Assembly: GCF_001552155.1 (NCBI RefSeq)
Contig: NZ_BCQQ01000052.1
Coordinates: 1 to 42,183, forward strand
DNA: 42,183 nt
Direction of reading: 5' to 3'
DNA from: Actinomadura formosensis NBRC 14204
GTDB taxonomy: Bacteria; Actinomycetota; Actinomycetes; Streptosporangiales; Streptosporangiaceae
The notes under the pieces are model-generated. The model ran no database searches, was not told where the DNA came from, and worked only from the letters and a program-made list of their open reading frames with translations. Position numbers and translations under genes: made by a program. Positions 33,619-41,831 of this stretch are shown in pieces; within the stretch, counting starts at the first letter, position 1; every line of letters begins with the position of its first letter.

Positions 33619-34617
33619 ATGAATGGCAAGGAGCACCGGCTGTTCATCGTGGCGGCCTCGGTGGTCCCGCTGCTCGGGACGGTCGCGGCGATGGCCATGC
33701 TGTGGAACCGGGCGTTCGGTGTCACCGACCTTGTCGTCCTGGTGGTCATGTACACGATCGCCGGACTCGGCATCAGCACCGGATTCCACCGGCTGCTGGC
33801 GCACCGGTCGTTCAGGACCTACCGGCCGATCTACGACGCGCTCGCCGTCGCGGGCAGCATCGCGGCCCAGGGGCCCGCCATCATCTGGGCCGCCCATCAC
33901 CGCCGCCACCACCGGTTCGCCGACCGCGACGGCGACCCGCACAGCCCCTACCACGGGGGAAGGCAGACCCGGCTGGCGGTCCTCCAAGGGCTCTGGCACG
34001 CACACCTCGGCTGGCTGCTGGACGAGAAGCTGACCTCAGAGCCGATCCGCTACTGCCCGGACCTGGTCCGAGACCGCCACCTGCGCTGGATCAGCGGGCA
34101 TTTCGTCGCGCTGGTCCTCACCGGGCTGGCCGCTCCCGCCCTGCTCGACTACCTGCTCAGCGGCGGCCGGCCGATGGCCGCGGCCACGGGTTTCCTCTGG
34201 GGAGGGCTGGTGCGGATCTTCCTGCTCAACCACACCACCTATGCCGTCAACTCCATCGGGCACGCCTACGGCCGGCGCCGGTTCAGCACGGCCGACGAGT
34301 CGCGCAACCTCGGCTGGCTGGCCCTGCCGACCTTCGGCGACTCCTTCCACAACAACCACCACGCCTTCCCCCGGTCGGCATCGCATGGGATGCGCTGGTA
34401 CGAGATCGACCTGAGCGCCCTCTTCGTCCGCGCACTGGCCGCCGCAGGACTGGCCTGGGACGTGATCCACATCGATCGGGAACGGCAGGCCGCCCGGGCG
34501 GCGGGACTCGCCCGGGTCGGCGGCGGGCGCGGCGTCCCGCACGCGCCCCCGGCGCCGCTCGGCGAAAGCCGGAGGGGCAAAGCGGCGCAGGTCGCCGACG
34601 CCGGTGACATCGAGTAG
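33619..34617 (+). CDS. Membrane fatty-acyl desaturase
   Basis: The 332-residue protein has the three histidine boxes of integral-membrane desaturases: His57-x4-His62 (FHRLLAHR), HRRHH at 94-98, and HNNHH near residues 252-256 (SFHNNHHAFP). About four TM helices separate them. This is the delta-9 acyl-CoA/acyl-lipid desaturase arrangement. The tail after residue 300 is Arg/Gly-rich and likely disordered. Placed just before the FAAL-like ligase and a cyclopropane-synthase-family methyltransferase, it would create the double bond that the methyltransferase later modifies. A diiron centre is needed, so it may share the cluster's ferredoxin. Confidence 0.93.
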   Translation: MNGKEHRLFIVAASVVPLLGTVAAMAMLWNRAFGVTDLVVLVVMYTIAGLGISTGFHRLLAHRSFRTYRPIYDALAVAGSIAAQGPAIIWAAHHRRHHRFADRDGDPHSPYHGGRQTRLAVLQGLWHAHLGWLLDEKLTSEPIRYCPDLVRDRHLRWISGHFVALVLTGLAAPALLDYLLSGGRPMAAATGFLWGGLVRIFLLNHTTYAVNSIGHAYGRRRFSTADESRNLGWLALPTFGDSFHNNHHAFPRSASHGMRWYEIDLSALFVRALAAAGLAWDVIHIDRERQAARAAGLARVGGGRGVPHAPPAPLGESRRGKAAQVADAGDIE

Positions 34618-34656
34618 GTGAGTCGAGCGGGCGGAGGAGCAGATGGGGGGCGACAC

Positions 34657-36267
34657 ATGAGCACACTCTGGGAAGCGCTGCTAGCGGCCCGGAACGGCCG
34701 GTTCCGCTGCTGGACGGGGGACGGCTTCACCGAGGTCGGCTGGGCGGAGGTGGTCACCGGCGCGCGTGAGACGGCGGCGGGGCTGCGGACGCTGGGCGTA
34801 CGCCCCGGCGTGCGGGTCGGCACCATCCTCACCAACACGCCACTGGCCGTTCGGGGGACGCTCGCCATCTGGCTGGCCGGCGGCACAGTCGCCTCGCTGC
34901 CGGTCCCCGCACGGGGCATGGGCGCGGACGAGTACGCCGAGCAGATCGTCGGGCTGTGTGATCTGACCGGTACACCGATCCTGCTCACCGATGCCCGGGT
35001 ACTGCGGGCGCTGCCCGAGCGGCTGCGGAGTCGTGGCACGGCCTGGGAGTCGGTTCCGGCCCGATCGCCGGGGGCGGAGGAACCGCCCGGCCCCGACGAG
35101 CCGGCGTTCATCCAGTTCTCCTCCGGGAGCACGAGCATGCCGAAGGGCAGCGTGCTCACTCCCCGCGCCATCGCGGCGCAGCTGGACATCATCCTCGACA
35201 TGACCGACGCGGTCCCCGGCGCGGAGGTGGTCGGCTCCTGGCTGCCGCTCTCGCACGACATGGGGATGTTCGGGTGCCTGCTGTTCCCGTGGGCGTTCGA
35301 CATGTCCCTCGTGCTGTCCACCCCGGAACGGTTCGCCTTCGGCGGACGGAGCTGGTTCGGTGACCTCTCCGCGTTCGGCGCGACCATGACGGCGGGCACC
35401 AACACGGCGCTGCGGCTCGCCGCGCGGGCTCAGCGCGGGCGGCTCGGCAAGCCCCTGAACCTCCGTACCGTGATCATCGGCGCCGAACGGGTCGAACGCG
35501 GATCGATGCTCGCGGCGGTGGACGCGTTCCGGGATTTCGGCCTGTCCCCGGCGAACCTGATGCCCGCGTACGGCATGGCGGAGGCGACGCTGGCGGTGAG
35601 CGCCGCCGCACCCTACGAGGAGCCGCGCTTCCTCGCGGTGGACGGGATCGCGCTCGCCGACGGTCGTGCCGTCCCGGCGGATCCGGACTCCCCTGCGGCG
35701 ACCTGGCTCATCGGGTGCGGGAAGCCGTGCCGTGGGGTCGAGGTGACCTCCTCGGATCCGGACGTGGTGGGCGAGTTCGTCGTTCGGTCGCCGAGCCTGG
35801 CCACCGGCTATTTCGGCGAGCCGGAACGTACGCGGAACCACTTCACTCCGGACGGGCTGCGCACCGGCGACCTGGGGTTCGTCCACGACGGGGAACTCTT
35901 CCCGGTGGGACGCCTGGACGATGTGATCTCCGTTGGCGGCCGCAACGTCAACACCCGCGAGATCGAGCTGGCGGTCGACGCCCTCGAACCGGTGCGGACC
36001 GGGTGCTCGGTCATCGTCAACACCGGGCGCCTGGTGCTGGTCACCGAGCTGCGCAGGCACAACGCCGACCTCGGGACCATAGCGCGCGCAGCCGGCCGGG
36101 CCGCCATGGCGAAGGCGGGCATCGCCCTGGACGAATGCGTCTTCGTGGAGCGCGGCTCGGTGCCCAAGACGCCCAGCGGCAAGATCCAGCGTTACCGGAC
36201 CCGGCAGCTGATGCTCGCCGATCGGCTGCCGACGATCGCGACCGTCAGCGTGGACGGCGCGTCGTGA
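34657..36267 (+). CDS. Fatty acyl-AMP ligase-like (FAAL) enzyme
   Basis: A 536-residue ANL enzyme of the FAAL kind: FSSGSTSMPKGSVLTP (A3), SWLPLSHDMGMFGCLLFPW typical of FadD32-like enzymes, PAYGMAEATLAVS, LRTGDLGFVHDGELFPVGRLDDVISVGGRNV, and PKTPSGKIQRYRTRQL (A10 lysine). FAALs make acyl-adenylates and hand them directly to a carrier protein. The ATG at 34657 follows a G-rich element; a GTG at 34618 right after the desaturase stop would add 13 residues. It probably loads an acyl chain onto one of the two ACPs, possibly the first. Confidence 0.92.
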   Translation: MSTLWEALLAARNGRFRCWTGDGFTEVGWAEVVTGARETAAGLRTLGVRPGVRVGTILTNTPLAVRGTLAIWLAGGTVASLPVPARGMGADEYAEQIVGLCDLTGTPILLTDARVLRALPERLRSRGTAWESVPARSPGAEEPPGPDEPAFIQFSSGSTSMPKGSVLTPRAIAAQLDIILDMTDAVPGAEVVGSWLPLSHDMGMFGCLLFPWAFDMSLVLSTPERFAFGGRSWFGDLSAFGATMTAGTNTALRLAARAQRGRLGKPLNLRTVIIGAERVERGSMLAAVDAFRDFGLSPANLMPAYGMAEATLAVSAAAPYEEPRFLAVDGIALADGRAVPADPDSPAATWLIGCGKPCRGVEVTSSDPDVVGEFVVRSPSLATGYFGEPERTRNHFTPDGLRTGDLGFVHDGELFPVGRLDDVISVGGRNVNTREIELAVDALEPVRTGCSVIVNTGRLVLVTELRRHNADLGTIARAAGRAAMAKAGIALDECVFVERGSVPKTPSGKIQRYRTRQLMLADRLPTIATVSVDGAS

Positions 36268-36361
36268 CCGGCCGCCGAACGAATCCCACGCGTCGCTCCG
36301 CCGCCGTCCGGCCGTCCTTCCGTGCTCATCCCAACCGAACCGAACGCAAGGGAGACAGCCC

Positions 36362-37249
36362 GTGACACTGTCCGCCCGGACTGCCGAGCAGGACCGCTAC
36401 CAAGGCGCGTCCGACACCGCCATCCGGCACCACTACGACCTCGGCAACGAGTTCTACGAGCTGTGGCTGGATCCGAGCAGGACGTACTCCTGCGCGCTCT
36501 GGGAAGGTCCGGACGACGACCTCTTCAGCGCGCAGCAGCGCAAGCTGAACTACATGGCGACGGGTGCCGGGGCCACCGGCGCCGGGCGCGTTCTGGACAT
36601 CGGCTGTGGCTGGGGCAGCATGCTCCGGCATCTCGTCGAGGTGCAGAAGGTCCGCCAGGTGGTCGGGCTCACGCTCAGTCCCGCTCAGGTGGAGAGCATC
36701 CAGACCTGGGCGGACGACCGTTACGACGTACGCGTGCAGAACTGGGCGGACCACGGGGACGGCCGCTACGACGCCATCGTCTCCATGGGCGCTTTCGAGC
36801 ATTTCGCTCAGCACGGTATGAACCGTGAGCAACGGCTGGCGGCCTACCGGACATTCTTCAAGCGTTGCCACGACTGGCTGCCGCCCGGCGGCCGGCTCGC
36901 GCTGCAGACGAACATCGCCGGCCGGGCTCGCGCGGTGGACCGGCGAACGGTTCAGGAGATGCTCTTCATCATCGAGCGGATCTTCCCGGAGTCGGTGATG
37001 CCGCCGTTGAGCGAGATCATTCAGGGCGCCGAACGGGAGTTCGACGTGGTAACGGTCCGTAATGACCCCGACCACTACGCCCGGACCTGCCAGACGTGGT
37101 ACGACACCCTCTCGGCCCGGCGGGAGCAGGCGCGCACGGTGGTGGGCGATGAGGTCGTCGACGACTACCTGCAGTACCTCGCGGCCTGCGTGCGCCAGTT
37201 CGAGCGCCGCAACCTGGGACTGGCCCGGATCATCTTCGAGCGGGTCTGA
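36362..37249 (+). CDS. Cyclopropane-fatty-acid-synthase family SAM methyltransferase
   Basis: The 295-residue protein has the family start HYDLGNEFYELWLDPSRTYSCALW, the SAM-binding glycine motif VLDIGCGWGSM, GLTLSPAQVE, and the FEHFAQHG motif with the active-site Glu-x-x-Phe type region. The length and the C-terminal QYLAACVRQFERRNLGLARI match mycobacterial mycolic-acid methyltransferases (CmaA/MmaA) rather than the 380-residue E. coli enzyme. It would methylenate or methylate a double bond of an acyl chain, presumably the one made by the desaturase two genes upstream. GTG start with GGGAGAC upstream; last gene of the plus-strand arm. Confidence 0.93.
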   Translation: MTLSARTAEQDRYQGASDTAIRHHYDLGNEFYELWLDPSRTYSCALWEGPDDDLFSAQQRKLNYMATGAGATGAGRVLDIGCGWGSMLRHLVEVQKVRQVVGLTLSPAQVESIQTWADDRYDVRVQNWADHGDGRYDAIVSMGAFEHFAQHGMNREQRLAAYRTFFKRCHDWLPPGGRLALQTNIAGRARAVDRRTVQEMLFIIERIFPESVMPPLSEIIQGAEREFDVVTVRNDPDHYARTCQTWYDTLSARREQARTVVGDEVVDDYLQYLAACVRQFERRNLGLARIIFERV

Positions 37250-37279
37250 CCTGCCGAAGGACCCGGGTCGCGGGCGAAA

Positions 37280-37318
37280 GGGCCTGATCGGCGGGGTGAT
37301 CCGGCACCGATCAGGCCC
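37280..37318. terminator. Bidirectional terminator between convergent operons
   Basis: A perfect 12-bp stem, GGGCCTGATCGG (37280-37291) and its complement (37307-37318), with a 15-base loop stands 30 bases after the methyltransferase stop. Its right arm runs into the last codons of the condensation-domain gene on the minus strand, so it can end transcription from both sides. Confidence 0.8.
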
Positions 37319-38663
37319 GTGCCGGCTCGACCGGTTCCTCAAGGTCGGACGCGTACGCCCGCAGGCAGCGGATGAACCCGTCGTGCAGCCGCTCCATCTG
37401 GGCCGCCGCCCAGCGCCGCCTGTCGAACATCAGCTCCACGGCCAGGCCGTCACCCACGTCATCGACGCTGAACAACGCCATCCCCGGCCAAGAGCAGCCC
37501 AGCATCGCGCGAGGTCCCGGGGGGAAGCTCAACTCGACGCCGTCGATCACATGCTCCAGCCCGGCCCCGATCCGCTGCGGCCGGAACTGCAGGAACATGC
37601 TCCGGAAGTGGAGATCCCGGTAGAGCCGGCCGACTTCAGGGACCCGGTCGGCCAACTCCGACAACCTGATCCCCTGGTGCATGTGGGTGATCCAGGCGTC
37701 CGTGGCGACCGCAGCCAGGTACCGCCTGCGGCTGGGGGCGCGCACCTGCCTTCGGAACGCGATATCGCAGATGAGCATGCCGACGGTGTTCTGGAGGTCG
37801 CCTTCCCCGCGGCCGTGGACCATGCACATGGTGGTGATGTCGGGCTCAGCGGTCTGCGTGGCGACCGCTTCCTCGAACGCCGCCAGGGTCAGGTGGAAGA
37901 GCGAACAACGTTCCTGCGCGCACACCTGCTGGAGCCGAGACCTCAGGTCGCCGTCGATCCGCTCGCGCAGGAACACCGTCCGGTCGCCCTCGGGCCGTCC
38001 TCGGGGCGGCCGGTCGAAGGGCGGGGGCCGCGAGCCGGAGAGCTTGCCGCTCCAGAAGGCCGCCGCGCGACTCCCGGTCCCGTCCTCGCGCCAGGTCGCC
38101 GGATCCGCGCAGACGAGGTCGCGGCGCCGGAGGTGGTCGGCGTGCTGCCGGGTCACCGGCAGGGCGGGAGCCTCGCCCTTGAGCAGTGCCGCGTAGCTCG
38201 TCATCAGCTCACGCATGACGATCTCGATGGCGGAGATGTCGGCCACCGCATGCGGCAACGAGAGATGCAGGGCCATCCGCCGTGCCGATTCGACGACGGC
38301 CAGCAGCCGGAAGACCGGCAGTGTGGCCGGGTTCAGCGGTGTCCTGGCGAGCCGGTCGACGGTCGGCATCAGCCCATCCGTGCTCGCTCGGTGGACGTGG
38401 AATCCCACGGCGTCGGCCCGGAACCCGTGGACCGTCTGCCGGTTCTCATCGAGGTCGACCGTGGTACGCGTCGCGTCGTGCCGGCGGCACACGACGTGTG
38501 CGGCCGCTTCGAGGACGCCGAGGTCGTACGGGCCATCGAAGATCACCGTGGCGTCGGTGACGATCGTCGGATCGGTGACCATCCGCTGCGTCAGCGAGAT
38601 CGGCATTTCCACTGGCACCGCACCATCTCCCAGGTCGAGATTCCGCATGTCGATATGCCGCAT
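37311..38663 (-). CDS. Free-standing NRPS-type condensation domain protein
   Basis: The 450-residue protein spans just one condensation domain: an N-terminal C1-like PISLTQRMV, the catalytic region HLSLPHAVADISAIEIVM, and later motifs (VGMLICDIAFRRQV, LFHLTLAAFEEAV). The His motif HHxxxDG reads PHAVADI: the second His (His138) and the Asp (142) remain, the first His is Pro137 and the Gly is Ile. Stand-alone C proteins join two carrier-bound, or one carrier-bound and one free, substrates by amide or ester formation. It starts nine bases after the SARP stop and is probably co-transcribed with it. The motif changes leave its activity open. Confidence 0.88.
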   Translation of the reverse strand: MRHIDMRNLDLGDGAVPVEMPISLTQRMVTDPTIVTDATVIFDGPYDLGVLEAAAHVVCRRHDATRTTVDLDENRQTVHGFRADAVGFHVHRASTDGLMPTVDRLARTPLNPATLPVFRLLAVVESARRMALHLSLPHAVADISAIEIVMRELMTSYAALLKGEAPALPVTRQHADHLRRRDLVCADPATWREDGTGSRAAAFWSGKLSGSRPPPFDRPPRGRPEGDRTVFLRERIDGDLRSRLQQVCAQERCSLFHLTLAAFEEAVATQTAEPDITTMCMVHGRGEGDLQNTVGMLICDIAFRRQVRAPSRRRYLAAVATDAWITHMHQGIRLSELADRVPEVGRLYRDLHFRSMFLQFRPQRIGAGLEHVIDGVELSFPPGPRAMLGCSWPGMALFSVDDVGDGLAVELMFDRRRWAAAQMERLHDGFIRCLRAYASDLEEPVEPARA

Positions 38664-38672
38664 GGAGCCGCG

Positions 38673-39470
38673 TCACGCTCGGCCCGCTCGCGGCCCCCGC
38701 GAGAACCGTGCGAGGCCATCGGGCGGGATCGCCTCTCCCGTGAGGATCTTCTGGTGCAGTTCGCGGAGCGCGCGTCCGGGTTCGAGTCCCATGGTGTCGA
38801 CCAGCATCGTGCGGTACTTCAGATAGGCCGACAGCGAATCCGCCTGGCGGCCGTCGCGGTGCAGGGCGATCATGAGCAGCGACCATGACCGTTCGCGGAG
38901 CGGTTCGCGGCTCAGCGCCATCCGCAGGTAGTCGATCGCCTCGTCGTTGCGGTCGAGCCGCATCAGCCCCGCGGTGAGGTCCTGAAGCACCGAGACGAAC
39001 TTTTCGTGCATCCGCGTGGCGGCGTCCAGGAGCGGCCCGCGGCCCGACGGCAGGTCTTGGAGCGCGTCTCCGCGCCAGAGCCTGATCGCCCGTTCGAGAT
39101 ACTCGACCTGGAGTTCGTCGTCACCCTCCCGCGCGGCCCGCGTCCCCAGGTGCACGTATTTGTCGAACAGCAGCTTGTCCACCGAGTCGGGATCGACCAG
39201 GAGCTGGTAGCCGCGGGGGACGGTCTCGATACGGCCGCCGGCGGTGGCGACAAGGGGCCGGATCGCGGAAACATAGGTCTTGATATTCGCCTTCGCGGAG
39301 TAGGGCGGGTTGTCCGGCCACATGCCGTCGACCAGCTGTTCCATCGAGATCGCATTGTTCGCCTGCAGGAGCAGCAGGGCCAGCAGTTGGCGGTGTTTCG
39401 TGCGGTTGAGCCGGATCCATGTTCCATCATGACCGCGCAGTTCAAGGCTGCCGAGTAGGAGGAATCTCAT
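38673..39470 (-). CDS. SARP-family transcriptional activator
   Basis: A 265-residue small SARP. Residues about 1-90 form an OmpR-type winged helix (LELRGHDGTWIRLNRTKHRQLLALLLLQAN, ISMEQLVDGMWPDNPPYSAKANIKTYVSAIRPL). Residues about 95-250 form the bacterial transcriptional activation domain (LRMALSREPLRERSWSLLMIALHRDGRQADSLSAYLKYR). No NB-ARC extension follows. It is a pathway-type activator like ActII-ORF4. The ATG at 39470 is preceded by GGAACGGG; a TTG at 39485 is an alternative. It leads a two-gene operon with the condensation-domain gene and likely activates both arms from 25658-25866. Confidence 0.93.
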   Translation of the reverse strand: MRFLLLGSLELRGHDGTWIRLNRTKHRQLLALLLLQANNAISMEQLVDGMWPDNPPYSAKANIKTYVSAIRPLVATAGGRIETVPRGYQLLVDPDSVDKLLFDKYVHLGTRAAREGDDELQVEYLERAIRLWRGDALQDLPSGRGPLLDAATRMHEKFVSVLQDLTAGLMRLDRNDEAIDYLRMALSREPLRERSWSLLMIALHRDGRQADSLSAYLKYRTMLVDTMGLEPGRALRELHQKILTGEAIPPDGLARFSRGPRAGRA

Positions 39471-40473
39471 GCCCGCCCGTTCCAATCAACATCCATGCGA
39501 ACAGCAAATGCATGTTCGGCATCCATGAGGAACCTGACCGCAAGAGTCACCAGACACAAGAGAAGAATATTCCGAAACGAATTCAGACATGGCCCCCTGC
39601 TCACCATTTTCTCAACTCAGTGATCTGTACGAATATTCACCCGCGCCCCTCCGCCGTCCAGTAGTCAACCGCAAAATTACAGTGTGACGAAGGCCGCCGT
39701 GTCCGCAAGGATCGCCCGGCCGCCGCGATGCGGACCGGCGTCAAGCCGCGGCCGGCGGTCATCCCGCCGCCCCACCCCGTGAGCCCCGTTCATCCCCGTG
39801 ACCCTGCTCACCGGGCCGAATCAGGATCTCGGCGGTGGTGACAGCGGTCGAGCACTCACAACCGGGCTTCCGGTGGCCAAGTCCATGACGGACACTGCGG
39901 TGACCGGCAAGCGCGATTGGGAATTGACGAAACCTCCATGATCGATAATGGCCTGTAATCATCGTAGTCAAATCAACCTGACGATGGCAACGGGTAAGTC
40001 CCGGGTTACCACCGGAATGCGGCGCCTTCCCTCCGCGCCGGAGCCCTCCGACGGCGCCGCCCCCGGCTCCCCCGCGCACTTCAACACCCCCGCCGCCACG
40101 TTCCTGGCCGCCATTCCTGCTGGCGTTGCAGGTCGTCACGTCTATGGCAGCGCGTCTACGGCACCGCGCCCCGGGACCAGCCGGGCTGGAGCGATCTCCT
40201 AACGGTCCTGTCCGGTTCCGGACAGCGCAGAGACGTCGACCACGCCGAAAAGGCTCGGTCCATGACCGGGCAGGCCGCGTTCGACGAAACCCAGACCGAT
40301 GCCGGCCGGCGCCCCGAGCGGCTGACCAGCGCTGAGCGGGAGGAGCCCAAGCGGCTGCGCAGGCCGGTGGCCTCATCGGGACTTTCGTCCCCTTCGGGGC
40401 GGTCGTCCGGCTCTTGGGACGGACGGCGGGCGCCGCCGAGCATGGAGGGTGAGCGCGATCCCTGGGAGGCGCC
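39471..40473. promoter_or_regulatory. AT-rich upstream region of the SARP gene, then spacer
   Basis: The 1-kb gap has no acceptable gene; ORFs on both strands look like noise. The part 39480-39690 is strikingly AT-rich and holds two GAATATTC palindromes (39565-39572 and 39631-39638), 66 bases apart. This is the SARP promoter area. The part 39700-40473 is GC-rich spacer before the ATPase operon; I see nothing definite in it. Confidence 0.55.
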
Positions 40474-40911
40474 GTGCCCGACATACGTGTTTTTCTGGAG
40501 CGGTTCCGCCCGGCGGGGGCGCCGGGGGCGGCCGCCGCCGCCGTGCCCGCCGACCGGCGCACCGCACTGGCCGCCGAACTCGAACCGGTGTTCGCCCTGC
40601 TCGACGATGCCGAGGAGGAGTGCCGGCGCCTGCTGGACGAGGCGGAGACGCGGGCGCAGAGCATCCGCCGGGCCGCCGGGGACGAGGCAACGGCCCTGGT
40701 CGAGCGGGCGCACGCCGACGCCGCCGTGGAGCGGGCGGCGGCCGCGGCCGCCGTGCGCAAGGCGGCGGAGGAGGACCGGGAGGCCCTGGTCGCCGCCGCC
40801 GAGGAGGAGGCACGGCGCATCGACGCCGTCGCCGGGGAGCGGCTGCCTGGCCTGGTCGCGCGGGCCCTGCGGTCCGTGGACCCGGGCGGGCGGACCGGGG
40901 AGCGGGCGTGA
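40474..40911 (+). CDS. A/V-type ATPase peripheral stalk subunit (H/E-like)
   Basis: The 145-residue protein is almost wholly helical, with a long coiled coil at about 30-125 rich in Ala/Glu/Arg (LLDDAEEECRRLLDEAETRAQSI and AAAVRKAAEEDREALV). This is typical of the stalk subunits of A/V-type ATPases. GGGAGG precedes the GTG start. The gene overlaps the next by GTGA. Identification rests on context: the two following genes read as the C/d-like and I/a-like subunits. No globular E-type C-terminal domain is visible, so the H/G-like stalk is the better match. Confidence 0.65.
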   Translation: MPDIRVFLERFRPAGAPGAAAAAVPADRRTALAAELEPVFALLDDAEEECRRLLDEAETRAQSIRRAAGDEATALVERAHADAAVERAAAAAAVRKAAEEDREALVAAAEEEARRIDAVAGERLPGLVARALRSVDPGGRTGERA

Positions 40912-41831
40912 GCGCCAAATGGGTCGCCGGGCGGGTCCGGGCCCAGGCGCTGGCGCGGCGCCGGCTCGGCCCCGGCCGCGCCCGGATGCTCGCCGGGTCC
41001 GCCTCGCTGCCGGACGCGCTCGCCTCCCTCGCGGCGACCCCGTACGGGCATGCGGTCACGCGCGACCAAGGGCTCGCCGAGGCGCAGCACGCCGTGGCCG
41101 CCACGCTGCTGTGGCATCTGCGCGTGCTCGCGGGCTGGCTGCCGCGTGACGGCGTGACCGTCCTGCGGGCGGCGGCCGGGTGGTTCGAGCTCGCGAACGT
41201 GGACGGCCTGCTCCAGCGGATGGAGGGCCTCCCGCAGGAGGAGCCCTATGCGCTGGGAGCGCTGGAGGCGTCCTGGGCACGGCTGAGCGACGCACCGGAC
41301 GCGGCGGGCCTCCGCGACCGCCTGGCCGCGACGCCATGGGGTGATCCGGGGGCGGCCGACCCCTACGCGATCCGGCTGTTCCTGCGGCTGTCCTGGGCGT
41401 CGCACGTGTCCGCGCTCGGCGGCCGCGCGGCCGGCTGGGCGGCGGGCGCGGCGGCGGCGCTGGTGGCGGGTGAGCGGTTCGGTGCCGGGCGCGACCTTCC
41501 CGCGGCGGCGTCCGCACAGGCGGAGCGGCTGCTCGGCGCCGCGCCCATGGACGCCTCCACGCTCCCGGTCATGGCCGCCCGGCTGGGCCGGGACGCGGGC
41601 TGGGCCCTCGACGGCGCCGACGACCCCGCGGAGCTGTGGCGGGCGGAGGCGCGCTGCTGGAGCCGCATGGAGCGGGACGGCGAGGCCCTGCTGCGCGGCT
41701 CGGAGTTCGGCGCCGGACCGGTCCTCGGCGCCGTCGCCGTGCTGGCGGCGGACGCCAGGCGGGTCCGGGCCGCGCTGGAGACCGCGGCGCGCGGCGGCGG
41801 ACCGGCGGGAGCCTACGATGCGGTGGCCTGA
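40908..41831 (+). CDS. A/V-type ATPase subunit C/d-like (V-ATPase AC39 family)
   Basis: A 307-residue helical Ala/Leu-rich protein. Segments such as VRAQALARRRLGPGRARMLAG, ATLLWHLRVLAGWLPRDG and TVLRAAAGWFELANVDGLLQRM recall the three-fold helical repeats of the V/A-ATPase C/d subunit, which couples the central rotor to the c-ring. The placement between the stalk gene and the subunit I gene supports this. The GTG overlaps the previous stop (GTGA), and the ATG of the next gene lies 14 bases before its own stop. Sequence conservation in this family is low, so the call leans on context. Confidence 0.65.
   Translation: MSAKWVAGRVRAQALARRRLGPGRARMLAGSASLPDALASLAATPYGHAVTRDQGLAEAQHAVAATLLWHLRVLAGWLPRDGVTVLRAAAGWFELANVDGLLQRMEGLPQEEPYALGALEASWARLSDAPDAAGLRDRLAATPWGDPGAADPYAIRLFLRLSWASHVSALGGRAAGWAAGAAAALVAGERFGAGRDLPAAASAQAERLLGAAPMDASTLPVMAARLGRDAGWALDGADDPAELWRAEARCWSRMERDGEALLRGSEFGAGPVLGAVAVLAADARRVRAALETAARGGGPAGAYDAVA

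Noticed and set aside
31918..34607. Very long ORFs on both strands (695 and 751 codons) over the exporter and desaturase
   Set aside because: They are out-of-frame shadows of genes with clear membrane motifs; their own translations are Arg/Gly/His-rich without domains.
19339..39470. Azoxy (valanimycin-type) pathway assignment
   Set aside because: A diiron enzyme is present, but no amine N-hydroxylase, seryl-tRNA synthetase or tRNA-dependent seryl transferase is seen, and the desaturase has ordinary fatty-acyl histidine boxes. It remains only an option for the diiron step.
19339..39470. Alkyne (JamABC-type) or isonitrile lipopeptide cluster
   Set aside because: A FAAL, ACP and desaturase occur, but the rest does not match: no mononuclear non-heme iron isonitrile enzyme and no NRPS modules.
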